Assembly (NCBI GenBank): GCA_024036415.1
Contig: JAMWET010001356.1
Span: 213,501-277,500 of the forward strand
Direction: 5' to 3'
DNA: 64,000 nucleotides
Source: Prochilodus magdalenae
Lineage: Eukaryota > Chordata > Actinopteri > Characiformes > Prochilodontidae
The position numbers were made by a program, and so were the translations under genes. The notes below the pieces were generated by a model. It made no database searches, was not told the origin of the DNA, and worked only from the letters and a program-made list of their open reading frames with translations. Each line of letters begins with the position of its first letter. Position 1 is the first letter of the stretch. This document shows positions 10,556 through 23,303 of this stretch, one piece after another.

Positions 10556-13500
10556 GTAGGAACACATTCACAAACACATGCTCACAAATAGTATTGGTGA
10601 AACATCCTAATGGTCCAGGACACTAGAGAGCTAGTAACTTGCTATCTCAGTTTTGGAGGAAGTTTCAGTATTGCAAAATACTTTTTTAAACTTGATAAAA
10701 CTAAACAAGTTAAAACATGTTAATCAAACAGATTATTTTTTACATTACAGTCACTCACAGTCTTTGCAGTGCAGGTTTATTTGACTCATGATCTCTTTGG
10801 TTAAACTAAGCAGAGGCAAAGACTAAAGGTCTTCAGTTTAGTAAAAGAAGGAATATTACATTTGATTACCACTTGAGTAATATCAAAAACCCCAAACGAA
10901 GCAGTAAAAAAGCAAAGCTGTAATTCCCACCTGTGACAATTGCATGAAGATCATGGTAGAGAATAATTATTTAACACACACCTTTCAATAGATGAAAATC
11001 TATTCAAGAGTTCAAGGTCAATTACTACAGCTTATTCCTTCTTCCTCTGGTAAGTGTAGGAAAAATGAATCAATAGGAAGTTAAAAATATGGTGTGCCTT
11101 CTTCTAGGACTCCTGAGCTGTTTGTGTAAAATGAAAGAAATGTTCCTCTCTAATAAAGCCTGATGATTTCCTTCACTGGATACGTGCTTGCTGAGTTCAT
11201 GTCCATAGGTCCAAAGTTATTTTATTTATTAGTACAGTTTATGGTGTATAAACTTTTATATATTATATATAAAATATATATAATATATATTTATATATTT
11301 TATATATTTAAATATATTTGCTTCCAAGATTACAAATGACAGTATTACTACACTAGGGCAAAAGAGTAGCTATTACTATTGTATTACAGTGGTAGAGTGG
11401 TAAGTGCAAATGTGCTTGATTACTGTATGTAGATAGCTTTTTGTATTTGTAGCGTGCTGTAGCTATAATTTCCATTTTTACTTTTATTTTTACACAACTA
11501 CATTTACTTTGCAAAATGTGCACCCTGCATCCAATACTCATTACTCTAAAGCCAGGGAAATATGGTGGTTCTAAAATATCCAAAAAAAATGTAACCCACT
11601 GTTAAACTGAGACAGACCAATTGTAATACACTTTTTTACTAAACCACTGCCATAATGACTAGCTTAGCGACTGTGCCTCATTTTGCCCAATCAACTCTTA
11701 CAACCTTTCAGAACTTAAATAAGTTCTGAAAGTTCTTAAATAAATACTTTAATGTTTAAATCGGTATCCTGTTTATTGGACGGAGTGAATTTTTAGGCAT
11801 TTAAAACTAAATCTAAACTGAAAACCCGTGAACAGAGCTGAAGGAAGTGGATTAAACAGTGTGAATATGCAGTGTAGTCCTCAATATCTAAAACAGCTAT
11901 GAATATAATCATAAATTTACCTTACTTGCAATACTTAAGTAGATTTTAAAGGAAGTACTTTTGTTTGAAACCCAAGTAAAAATATAGGTAGACGTCCTTC
12001 TCTTGACATACAGGCTTTAATAGGTTTAGGTCTTCTGAGACTAGCCTCCTACCTTTTCAGTTGTTCACTTTTGGTAAGAAATCTTTCAGTGTCATTGTCC
12101 ACCTCTCATCATCTCTCCTCATCCTTCTTTTGCTCTTTTTTTCCCAATACCTTAACTTTCCCTTTTCTAAATGTTACCTTCTTACATTAGCAATGTATTA
12201 TGATTATGTATACTTGATTTGGCTTTTGTTTCTGTGTTTCCCTCATCATTTTTCCCCTTTTCTTCACCTCTGATAAATTTCCTGATTTGTTGTGTCCTCC
12301 TAACATCACATTTTGAGGTGCTAAAGCAGAAAGCAATCCATACAAAATCCACGCATGTTGCTATATTATTATTTTTCGTTAAGCAAAACACCTAACCAGC
12401 CACACTTCCAAAATCTCAACACATGTTTGGTAAAATTCTACCATGTTCAGCACACCTCTCTGTCAAATGCACATACAAGAAAAACTCCACAATTAACAAA
12501 ATGTTTATAGTACATTTAGATGGTTGGTTACTTTATTCCAGTGATATACAAAAAAGACAGCTACATCCAGTTATTACAGATTTTCTATCCTCCCATTTTC
12601 AAAGACCAGATGTGTGGGTGTAAATTGTTTTATAACAGTTCTTCCCAATCCAGCCCTCACTGCCGTATTATCATTCACTACTCCTATATAATTTAGTCCT
12701 TAGAAATGATCTACATGTGCTCAAATCCTCTGTCTACATATTTAGAAATTGGAAAACTAATCTATCTGAGATAAACTAACTAGATAAAGCTATGAGGTAG
12801 GTTCCCGTGGGTGGAAGTTGCATGTATTACTTTGTATTTGCATTATGTAAGTGGTTATCTAAGACACTACTTGTGTTTTCACCACACTACACGCTCCCTG
12901 AGAACAGATATAAGAGAGTTTTTCCTAATCCATTTTACCTTTCCTCTGTTACAGTCTATCAGTCCCTGGTTTTGGAAATGAATTTGTATAGATGTTTTCT
13001 AGAAATAAAACTGTAAAGCATTTTTTTTTTGCTAATTATAGATAACATAATAAGATATAGATAATCATTTACAAAGTAAAAGTAATTTTGTCTTTTTATG
13101 TGGCTAAATGTAATACAAACAAGACTATACTTTTGCAGAACCACAGTGATGATTTTGCCAGTTTGCTTCTCTTAAAGGTGTACCACAAGTGTCTAATGGA
13201 GAGACACTACTGCTACTACTGTATGAAGAATAATTACCATAAATGCATCTTGTCTTCAGACATCTCAGATAAAACTTATGAGAGCTTCTGAAAGTTGGCC
13301 TGCAGTTGCTGGAAGAAACATATAAATATATCATATTTAATACATATTTCTAAACATTATATAAAATATAACTACTGACAGAAGCAATGTTGGTAGTTGG
13401 AAGTGGTGTATAAAGCATGGAGGAACACAAAAGGAGATTTTTCTATGGTAGTGTGCTGTCTGAAGCACACTGGCAGCTGTGTCATTAGCTGCAGTCAAAA

Positions 13501-13797
13501 CATCCATTCCACCACTGGCGGCACTCAAACCAATGAAACATGTGCCATTCACCATGACCCCACTTTCCCCTTTGGCTTTGTAACTCAGGAACACCCACTG
13601 TTTCATTTTCCTAACAATGTGACCAACACAAGCTGGAATGTGCCCATATGTGTATATGAAAGAATAGCCTTCTAAAATACATTGCCATGTCATAGGCCTT
13701 CATAGTCGTGTGTGACCATTTCAACTGGGTTGATCGTTTCTGGTAATAAGATACATGTTGTCCAAACCAACCTTTCTTGCATCTTTTCCCTCTTTAG

Positions 13798-16615
13798 ACT
13801 GAAGCTGCTCGTTGACCAGGAAAAGGCCTACCAGGAGCGAAAAGAGGAAGAGAATAATAAGAAGGTCACCAATCTTAAGGACGAGCTGACTAAGCTGAAG
13901 TCATTTGCTTTGCTGGTTGTTGATGAACAGCAGCGCCTGACAGAACAGTTGGCACAGCAAACAGCCAAGCTTCAGGAACTACAAACTTCAACCACACAAG
14001 CCCAAGAGGAGCTAAAGTCAGCTCATATCCGGGCACAAGAGGAGGAGATCAAAGTCATACGCTTAGAGGCTGAATTGCATGACCAAGCCAGTCAGTTCCA
14101 CCAGGAACAGGAAGCAATGACTGCCAAACTGACCAATGAAGACAGCCAGAATCGACAGCTGCGTCAAAAACTATCCACACTTAGTCGTCAGCTAGATGAA
14201 CTTGAAGAGACAAATAAGACCCTCCGAAGGGCAGAGGAAGAACTTCAGGAGCTTAGGGATAAAATTAGCCGTGGTGAGTGTGGCAACTCCAGTCTAGTGT
14301 CAGAAGTGGAAGAACTCAGGAAAAGAGTACTAGAAATGGAAGGAAAAGATGAGGAGTTGATCAAGATGGAGGATATGTGCAGGGACCTCAATAGGAAGCT
14401 AGAGAAGGAGTCCAGCCAAAGTCACAGCCTGAAAGCAGAAGTGGACAAGCTGAACCACAGAATTATGGAGCTTGAAAAAATAGAAGATGCTTTTGGGAAG
14501 AACAAGCAGGAATGCAGCTCTCTCAAATGCAATCTGGAGAAGGAGCGGACAATAACTAAACATATGTGCAATGAACTAGATCTCCTAAGAATCCGGATCA
14601 AAGAGCTAGAAGCTGCTGAGAGTCAACTAGAGAAGACAGAGTTGATGCTGAAAGAAGACCTCACGAAATTGAAAACGCTGACAGTAATGCTTGTAGATGA
14701 AAGGAAAACATTGGCAGAGAAACTCAAACAGATGGAAGACAAGGTACAAAACAGCACAGGCAAACTGCAGGCAGAACAAGATAAAGTCACATCAGTGACT
14801 GAAAAGCTGATTGAAGAGAGTAAAAAGGCATTAAGGTCCAAAGCAGAGCTAGAGGAAAAGATGTGCATCACCACCAAGGAAAGGGACGAGCTCAGGACCA
14901 AGCTGAAAGCTGAAGAGGAGAAAAACAGTGACCTTCAATCCAAAGTCAACATGATGAAGAAGAGACTTCAGTCCTTGGAGACTGTTGAAAGGGAGTTTTT
15001 GAGGAACAAAGCTAAAGATGAAAAATTAAAAGGAATCAGCACAAATCACTTCCAACAGGAAGACAATAAAGTAAAAGATTTGACACAGGAGGTGGAAAGA
15101 CTAAGGAGCAAGCTAAAGGAGATGAAAATGGCTGAAGATGATCTACTGAAGACAGGAGATGAGTTTGAATCCTTGGAAAAGAGATATTCCAATGAACAGG
15201 AACGAGCAAAAGTATTGATGGAAGAGCTGGAGATCTCAAGGAAGGAACTATCTAAATACCAACTGGCTGAGAAGGAAGAATCCAACCAAGAACACATTCT
15301 TTACAAGCGGCTGAAAGAAGAAGAAGCTAAATCAGGTCATCTGACCAGAGAAGTTGAAGCACTGAAGGAAAAGATACATGAATACATGGGCACAGAGGAG
15401 TCCATATGCCGCATGAAAACAGACCATGTGAGTTTACAGAGAAAACTTACTCAGCAGGAAGTCAAAAATAAAGAACTCGCCAGAGAGATGGACACCTTAA
15501 CGAGAGAGCTGGAAAGATACCGTCGCTTCAGTAAAAGCCTCCGGCCTGGCATGAATGGAAGGCGTTTCTCAGATCTACACGTCTCTACAAAGGAAGTCCA
15601 GACTGACCCAATTGACAGCCTGCCTCCTAATTACAAGAGCATTGGTCCATTGGAACGAGCAGTGGTGAATGGAAAATTGTATGAGGAGAGTGATCTGGAG
15701 GAAGAACCCAATTATAATGAACTTAATTTTGCTAAATGTAATCCCTCTCTTATAAACAATGTCAACAACCTGCACAACAATACGAGACGAGTGAGAGGAC
15801 CTTTTTTCAATACTAGAGACATTCAGGAGCCAATTAATAGCAAAGTACAACCAAAACAGAATGGAGCTCATGTTCAGCAGGGGGATGTGGTCCTTGCTCA
15901 CAGTCCAGGCCAACCTCTTCACATCAAGGTAACACCAGACCATGGCCATAATACAGCCACTCTTGCGATCACAAGTCCTACTACAGAGAACATCCAATCC
16001 TATACCAGTACAGCAGTTATCCCAACAAGTGGAGGCCTACCAAAACAACGAATCACCATCATCCAGAATGCTTCAGTCTCTCCACACAACAAAACCAAGG
16101 GCTGTCCTACTACAGAAGTGCCCTTCACACCAGACAGATCAATGTCACCTCTTACTATGACAGCGTATTCCCAAACAATCACCCCTGACTTCTCTGGTTC
16201 AGCGACCCCAGACAGAGCTGTGTCTCCTGTTCAGTTAGTGTCTGTCACAGGAACCCCTGATAGGCCACAGTCTGGAGAGCCAGTAGAGGTCACAGCTGGT
16301 CACACTGTCTTCCGTGTAACACCAGAGAGACAAAATAGCTGGCAACTACAGAGGTCCAACAACTCAGGCCCAAATGTCATCACCACTGAAGACAACAAAA
16401 TTCACATTCATTTAGGCAACTCCTACATACAAGCTATAAATAGTGTTCCCATCAGCCCTTGCTATTCCCCTGGGCAAGAACAAAGAACTCCAGCATTATG
16501 CAATGGTACTCCTCCTAAGGGCAGCAGTAAAATCACAAGTAGCATCCTGATAAAGCCCACTTCCTCCCCTGTCCCACGTCCCTCACAAATTTCAGTAAGT
16601 AATGTTTACGACTGA
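13798..16615 (+). CDS. filip1l: FILIP1L, large 3' coding exon (partial gene)
   Basis: This is a filamin-A-interacting protein 1-like (DOC-1 family) exon of 938 codons. It corresponds to human FILIP1L from about residue 203 to the end (human total 1135). It opens after a pyrimidine tract and AG at 13797; base 13798 completes a codon begun in an upstream exon. Residues 1-600 are heptad-rich coiled coil with repeated DELTKLKS / [17 protein letters not shown] blocks and conserved phrases such as [17 protein letters not shown]. The rest is a low-complexity Ser/Thr/Pro tail with [25 protein letters not shown] and [13 protein letters not shown], which fits FILIP1L better than FILIP1. The family is cytoplasmic and actin/filamin-linked, and acts on cell migration. 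The open frame extends 29 codons upstream to 13712, but that part is intron. The exon ends with TGA at 16613-16615, and an in-frame donor GTAAGT lies at 16595. Confidence 0.93.
16595..16600 (+). promoter_or_regulatory. In-frame splice donor near the FILIP1L stop
   Basis: TCA|GTAAGT matches the optimal vertebrate donor. Reading through gives six more residues (VSNVYD) and then TGA. Splicing would instead swap those residues for another tail. Human FILIP1L isoforms differ at this same point, as I recall them. Either use is possible. Confidence 0.5.
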
Positions 16616-16694
16616 CCCAGGTTAGCTTGTGAGCTGGTCTACCATTTACAAGAGTGGCTACTGTAGGTCTCCAACTCTTTACACTAGGACCCAT

Positions 16695-16700
16695 AATAAA
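16695..16700 (+). terminator. Candidate FILIP1L polyadenylation signal
   Basis: AATAAA about 80 bp after the FILIP1L stop codon. It is the first canonical signal downstream and would support a transcript that reads through the donor at 16595. No cleavage site can be confirmed from sequence. Confidence 0.45.
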
Positions 16701-16847
16701 ATGTCTGTTTTTGTCTAGTGGTGGCTAACAAAGCTATTGGAGTTTTTGATAGAAAGTTTGAAGTGTGATTCTGTTTGATTATTATCATCAACAGTATTTG
16801 CATGACCACTGATTGAAAGACTAAGAGAAAAGAGAAAGACTAATAAG

Positions 16848-16850
<3 letters not shown>

Positions 16851-16889
<39 letters not shown>
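16851..16889. repeat. (CA)n microsatellite
   Basis: Pure AC dinucleotide run of about 39 bp followed by an ATATAC stretch. Confidence 0.95.
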
Positions 16890-16895
<6 letters not shown>

Positions 16896-19800
16896 CATAT
16901 ATACACATTATTGAGCTTTATTGTTAATTTCAAGTTCTGTTTGGTTTAACTTTTGAAGTGTGCACTTACTGTATCTACTCAATGGCAAATGACCATGTAA
17001 CATGACTGTTCACTGATGTATTATTACCATTTCTTTTCTTTGTTTGTTTGTCATTCATCACATTATTTTGTTTTATAATTATTAAAATGTATAAACAATA
17101 ACTTTTTCATAAATGCCATTTGTGATATGTTGCATTCTGGTCATTACAGTTCAATAAGCATGCAAGTGTGGTTTAGTCATAAACATTTATGTTTGGACAT
17201 GGCATGCTTCTCGTCATTTAAGTACTTACACTTCCTAACTGAAAATATTTAAGATTTTCATAAATTACACTATCAGCATCCAAACTATCGATCACCTAGA
17301 CAGCATACAGATTACAAATCAGATGTCCAAATCATTTCTGTCATGAAGTAATTTCTGTTAAGTCAATTCCAGAAATAGGAAAAAGCAGCATCCAGTGGAT
17401 GAGGGGAAACCTAAAAAGCCTGTTTTATGAACATGGTTCTGAAATTAGGTCTTTGTAAATGTTTAGAGTCTGGGAAAAAAATATAGAAAATGCTGAAAAT
17501 TCTGATGTTTTGCTTGGCTGATTTAAAATCATAGGCTGATGTCATAGTTTCCACTTCTACTCAAAACACCATAGTCTGCTAACAGAAAGAAAAAACAGTG
17601 CATGGCTGTATTGGCGATCATCTTCAATAATCCAGTGGAAACCAGCTCAGGGCTACATTTCTAACTGATTACATTTCTGTTTTGCCATGAGTTTATTGTC
17701 TTAACACACCTTCTAACAAAAATCGGTAACCCTTTGTGAGAAACTGTAGGTAAAAAAAAGTTAAACTTAATTTAACTTCATAAATTGTCATAATATCCTA
17801 CCATTATAACCACAACCACATTAGGTAAGGTACTTTTGATAGATGTCAATCTTCAGTTCATCAATTATAATTTTCATAACTCACTATTATTGCCATTTTA
17901 CATGCACATGTTAACCAGAAGAATTCCCCTTTTAGGTATTCTTATCATTTTCCTCCTCATGCACTAAAGGTAGTTTCCATTCCATTGTTGCTCCTGTGCA
18001 TTAGGTGCCTGGGACCCGAATTTCTGTAAAGCTGCTTTGTGACAATATCTGTGGTAAAAATACAATTGAGTGAAGTAAGGGCAGCAGCTGGTGGTACATT
18101 CCTGTATGCAGGGCTAGAAATGACACATACGCACACTAACTTAGACACATGCATCCTTAGAATAGAGAAAACACAGACTGTGACTCGCTATTAATGTACA
18201 CAGATGATTACATAAAGTGTTAAATTGATTCAGTCTGGAATTTGTACAGTCTGGTGCCTGTGTCATCTGCACTGCTCAGTCTGGGGGAAAAATGTCTGAA
18301 TAAAAATGTTGTCATTCTTTGAGGAGATGAGAACAGCTGTGATGATCAATGAAAAAGCAGGCCACTCACGTGTTTGTGGCCTGATGTTTCATTACTACCT
18401 CATGACTAATTATTATTAGAACTATTGTTCCACCAGTATGCTGTGCGGTTTATTTGGTCAGAAGAAAGCCAAAGAAATAAGTGTATTGGAACATTTATTT
18501 ATAATGTAAAATGATATTTTGTGCAATAGGTAACATTCATTGTAGATGAACCCAGGTAGAGAATGTATTGGTACGCTTTGTCGATAAGGTGGGCACCCCA
18601 CTGACTGTTTGCCACTACTGGCCCACCCTTGGACCAGTCTTTTTGTTGTATACAAAATCTATTTATGTTTAAATCTCCTTAATCCTTAATCTTCTTAATC
18701 AATGTGTACAACCTTTCATTTAGAAAATAGAAATTTAAATAAATGTATACATTTATAAAGTACATTTTACCCATACCCCTTTATGTAAAGTGAGCAAATA
18801 TAAGCAGTGCCACTTTGGAGATTTGCATTGTGAACCTTCTGCAAACCTGCCAAAATCTAAATAGACTATAGGAGTATTTATTAGTGTGCCAGTACCAGCT
18901 GCGTTAAACACATCACAGGAGCACAAAATGGCTTCATTTGCTGCTTTGTGATTTAAAATGATTCCTGAGGCCTGTGTGCTTGGAAATGGTGCTCCAAAGC
19001 CCAAACAAACCCCATGTTTTGTTTCCATGGTGACAGTGGCGGAAGGGCTGCCAGTCAGCAGGTCATTCCTGCCACAGGACGTGCTCACTTTGAGATTTAC
19101 AACACCAAATGGACACTTCTAATTAATGGTCACTATACACAAAATCTTCAAGCCCCTTAGATTCTGCCCACATTGATTTTCTGCTGCTTTTACCCTTGCC
19201 AGAAACACAGGACAACTCAGAAAAAAAACAAAAGCCAAGCATAAATCTGTTGTTATGGATCACTGCTCAATTCTTGATGGTTGTTTCCTGAAAGCTGTAA
19301 TGAATGCTTACAGTTTGGATGTATAAAAGTGTTTTATAGTTTTCATAGCAGAGATTACTTATGAAAGAGATCTTTAAGGTATTTGCTGCATTAGTACTTA
19401 GAATCATATTCAGAACTGTACAGCATTTATTAAAACATGACAGAAAATCCAGAACTCTATTTAAATACGATATCAATACATATATATGTGTTAAAACGTT
19501 TTGAGCTGCTGTAGATACACTTCTGGTAGTGGTCTCTGATCTAATGCACAATACTGAACGCAGGGCGATGACTTACTCTCTAAATGCTTGTATGATGACA
19601 TCACTCCCTGACTGGAATTAGATGACAGTTTGAGCTGATTGTGCAGTAAACAGAACCATGAGGCAAACCTCAAGAGAGTCATTAACCACCACTTCTCATA
19701 CATTACTGCTGAAATGTCTTCTCCATGTCTCTAGACTCTTCTTTTAAGGAAACAAACTCATGTAACATGTTCCCAAACTTAGTCAAGGGGTGAACATGCC

Positions 19801-20990
19801 AACTTGATGAGGTGTACATGGTCAGTCTAATTGTTCTCTAGACCATTCTGCTTTCACTAAGTTCCTCTTCACTTTGAGGGCTTTGCTGCATACTTTGCTG
19901 TGAGACATCACACTTTGTTTTAAAGATGCAGAGTCCTGGGCGGTCTGTGTATACCTTCCTTTACTGTGCTGCCTATGTAAATCACAGCCACTGATATATT
20001 TCCCGCCAGTTCTTCTCACTGGAATCATAGTAATTGTACAATGATTAAATACTTTAAAGATTAATACAGGTAAAGATAAAACTACATAAAAACAAACAAA
20101 ATTAATGACAAACAAATCACTACTGTAAGTAAATAATAGAACTAATAATGAAAACTAATACATTTTCCAATTACACTTTAATGTTAATAAAATTCTACTG
20201 TTCCGTTTGAATTAATGTGCTGTGGTAAGATCACCATCTTGTGGTCTTATTGGGCATAACATTTCTGGACCATGCTGGCCAATCTGTGTCTTTTAACAGA
20301 TTTAACTTCTAGTGTATTCACCTCCACAACACAGTTTCTAATAATGTTATTGCATTATGTCTAAATGTTTTATGGATCTCACTTAATTTGATACCCTTCC
20401 TTTTTGACAGATACCTCTTGAAGCATTCCAACAGTGTGGCCCCACCAGGATACCAAAACCAAAAGGCTGCAACACAAAAAAAAAGACAAACAGCACCGCA
20501 ATGCAGGAACAAAACAAAGGAGCACCCTCAACTCCAGGAATAATGTGTCCAACAACTGCCATATGATGGGCTTACCTAGAAAGTCATGAGTACACGTATT
20601 CAAATACACATTATTTTAATGTGAGAAAATGAAAAGAACGTTTTAATCAACTTAATTAACATTAATTAATGTTTTTTGGTACAATTTATGATAAACAATG
20701 GATGCATATGATATTCCATTCACCCATGGATTTTTTAAAAGGTGAATTCACTGAGACAGGTCTCACAATGGAGCCCTTTACCAAAATAACAGTGAATGTC
20801 TGTTGCACAGTGTTTACATCCAACCGTTATAAAATCAGTCTAATTTTAGGTAAATAAAAATAAAATACAAAGATTTGAGTCGCTAAGTTGTGTGTCATTC
20901 TGTAGTTTATGTTAGCCCATATTTGGAACTTCGGGTCTAAGCTTGAATTTGCTATTGCCAAAATGAAAGGGGGGTTCAAAAATACCAATA

Positions 20991-21417
20991 TGTTATGTCA
21001 TGTGTTTATGTCACGCCTGCTGGTTCTCTTCTTAACTCCGATCTCCCAGACCCCATTTCCCATAATCCACCACCAGATGACGTCACTGTCACATGTCCAT
21101 AGTCTTGTAATCCTGTTCTGTCACACTGGCTTATTGCGAAGTATTGCCACACTGTTGTGTACTGGGTGTTTTCTCCCTGTTACTCATCTTGTTTGCTGAT
21201 CTGGTTTTTGACTTCTTTCTGATTCTCTGTTTGCCCTTTTGATACCCAGATATCTGACTGTTTATTTGGTTTTGACTCTTCTCTGTTTACTGACTTTGTC
21301 TCCGCCTTGCCCTTTTGTTATGTCTACTTTGCTCTTGTTGCTGCTGTGACTACAAATTTGTTAAATAAACCTCCCCTTGATTTTAGCCACTTGTCACAAT
21401 CTGTATGTCAATCAACA
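20991..21417 (+). mobile_element. Solo LTR with 5-bp target duplication
   Basis: A 427-bp segment starting TGTTATG and ending TCAACA. The TGTT/AACA ends are inverted and it is flanked by identical 5-bp CAATA at 20986-20990 and 21418-21422. AATAAA at 21365 lies near the 3' end, as in a retroviral-type LTR. There is no internal coding region, so it is a solo LTR left by recombination. The sequence is pyrimidine-rich (TGTTTGCCCTTTTG-like phrases), as is common in teleost Gypsy LTRs, but the superfamily is not proven. Confidence 0.7.
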
Positions 21418-22158
21418 CAATATCACTGGGTTACTAGTATTGCAGCATGCAAACTAATGTTGCTCTGAAAAACTTTGATGTCACTAAGGTACAGGTTTGG
21501 CTACCGTGGTGGAATGTCCTACTGTAACATGGGAAAATTTTAATACCTTAAATTACCTTTTCAAAAAGCTTTGCTTTTTTTTTGCTTTGCAATGCGCAAT
21601 CATAATAACATAAATCGGATAGCAGTATTGTCATAACATACTAATAACTAGAAAAGTGCATTTCCTGAAAGAAAAGCGGGTTTATTGTGCAGCTTCCTCA
21701 GTGAGGAACAAAGGATGAGTAAACGAGTGCGTGTCCTTAGTGGGTATGTGAAGTTTGGTGGCTCTCGGGCGAACAGAAAGATTACTGCTTGGTTTGGGTT
21801 GAAATGACTAGGACTCTATGGGAGAAACAAGGGATGAAAAATTGACAGACAGACGAGTGCGGGTCAGTATGGCAGTTCTTGGGGACCTGCCCTTATTGAG
21901 CATGTGAAGTCTAGTCGCTCTCGGGTGAAGCAAACAGCCGGAAACAGCCATTGTATCCGATTTGGTGTCTCTAGGTTGAAGTAGGTTAGATGTGTTTTTC
22001 GTTCCTATTCATTCTCTATAGGAAAAAAATTCGCATTCGCGCATTGCTTTGCAACCATAATAAAAATTGCGGGTTTTGTACTTCACACAGTTTTACAGCA
22101 TTTACTGTTTTTGTTTCTTTATTTATTTTTGTGAACAGCAAAAAGGTAAGTTAATATT

Positions 22159-22615
22159 TTATCCGTCCCACAGTGGGGAAATTCACAGTGTTATAGCAGA
22201 AAAGGAAAGCAAGGTACAAAAAAGTACAAAAAATACAAATAGACAGTAGAATGTAAAACAATAAATAGTCAAAAAAACTCAGCAAAACTCTGGTAGGAAT
22301 CATTCTCCAGCATGAACACCAGCTTGGCTAACATCTTTCTATTTCCCACCACCTGCAGTAGGTCTACAGTGCTTCCCAGGACAGAGTCGTGCCTCCTAAT
22401 TTCTAGTCCGTTTCGTGCTGCTGCCCCAGCATACCACTCCATGAAAGATAGCTGATTGAAGAACGTCCTCAGGAGTGCCCTCGGTGCTCCAAATGACCAA
22501 AGTCTCCTGAGTAGGTAGAGTCTGCTTTGACCTCTTTTGTAGAGTGCAATAGTGTTACTGACAAGTCCAGTTTGTTGTTTACGTGAACATCCAGGTACGA
22601 ACCGGATTCCAAAAA
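22159..22615 (-). mobile_element. LINE 3'-end fragment (same family as 46.5 kb)
   Basis: The + strand start TATCCGTCCCACAGTGGGGA is the reverse complement of the 3' terminus of the LINE at 47487-47530. On the - strand, translation near 22600-22490 gives YLDVHVNNKLDLSVT, matching the [13 protein letters not shown] region of the other copy. It is 5'-truncated, as most LINE copies are, and frame-shifted. It ends where a different dispersed repeat begins (22616). Confidence 0.7.
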
Positions 22616-22800
22616 AGTTGGGACACTAAACAAATTGTGAATAAAAACTGAATGCAATGATGTGGAGGTGCCAACATCTAATATTTTATTCAGAATAGAA
22701 CACAAATCACAGATCAAAAGTTTAAACTGAGAGAATGTATCATTTTAAGGGAAAAATATGTTGTTTCAAAATTCCATGACGCCAACATGGAGTCCACCAT
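22616..22800 (+). repeat. Dispersed repeat fragment, DNA-transposon-like
   Basis: It starts with a CCAAAAAAGTTGGGACAC phrase that I recognise as the edge of an abundant teleost interspersed repeat, and runs through an AT-rich body. The family name is uncertain and no coding sequence is visible. It directly abuts the truncated LINE, and the join may mark the LINE 5' truncation point. Confidence 0.4.
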
Positions 22801-22853
22801 CTCAATGTCTATTTCTTGGATATTCACTGATGTCTGCACCTGTAGCTCGTATT

Positions 22854-23303
22854 TGTAACAATGGGGTTGAGGCGGCATGCAAGAGCATAGTGGTTTTATT
22901 GGCTTCAGTCCGGGTAACAGGGTTCAAGACACAGGAGGGTATGACATATCCAAAATAGAAACCAGAAACAAAACATGTGTAAAGAGCTGAAGACTAACAC
23001 GAACACTACAAAACAATGAAAACAAGAACACGGTTAAGATTTACCACGGGAAAACAACAAGGTCTAACAAAGGGACAACAGCTCAGCACTAACACAAGGA
23101 AAAACTACAGAGACTTCACAAATAGACAGGGCAAACAAAGGGGTCTTAATACAAGTCCTAATGGGTAACAGATAGGTCTCAGGTGTGGGAGTGGGTGGAG
23201 CTAGGGGAAGCAGGAAGAGCTGTGCTTTGACAAAGTAACCAGAGGGGCCGTTGTGAGACACGAAGAGGGACAGGCAGACAGATAGACAGACAGAGATGTA
23301 ACA
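22854..23303 (-). mobile_element. Solo LTR with perfect 5-bp target duplication
   Basis: A 450-bp segment bounded by TGTAACA on the left and TGTAACA on the right. It is flanked on both sides by GTATT (22849-22853 and 23304-23308). On the - strand a CCAATAAAAC phrase (from GTTTTATTGG near 22893) supplies a polyadenylation signal close to the LTR 3' end, which sets the orientation. No internal region remains. An open frame on the - strand (23312-23064) is incidental. Confidence 0.75.

Larger units (their letters stand above)
9943..13797. other. Probable FILIP1L intron and regulatory DNA
   Basis: Sequence between the Tc1 nest and the FILIP1L exon. It holds a CT array (10227-10305), a CArG box with a candidate first exon (10390-10555) and an AT-only stretch (11260-11310). 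Several small open frames (for example 12061-12273, 13397-13675) lack family resemblance. The terminal polypyrimidine tract and AG at 13780-13797 form the acceptor of the next exon. Confidence 0.5.
16616..20990. other. Intergenic DNA downstream of FILIP1L
   Basis: No coding exon recognised. It contains a CA array (16851-16889) and a weak LINE-tail-like phrase near 18019-18075. Two more GC-balanced islands could be conserved noncoding sequence: about 18310-18410, and 18830-19090, where a 111-codon open frame on the - strand has no known family. An alternative FILIP1L terminal exon could be hidden here, but I could not identify one. Confidence 0.5.

Noticed and set aside
10441..10626. 61-codon frame crossing the candidate FILIP1L first exon
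   Set aside because: Begins at GTG, runs past a good splice donor, and its phase does not match the exon at 13798.
13712..13797. First 29 codons of the long FILIP1L open frame
   Set aside because: They precede a strong acceptor (pyrimidine tract plus AG at 13797) and do not resemble FILIP1L, so they are intron.
14623..15297. Serine-rich frames on the - strand under FILIP1L
   Set aside because: Antisense shadows of the coiled-coil coding sequence.
18753..19088. 111-codon open frame on the - strand
   Set aside because: No known family, no splice partners. Kept only as a possible conserved noncoding island.
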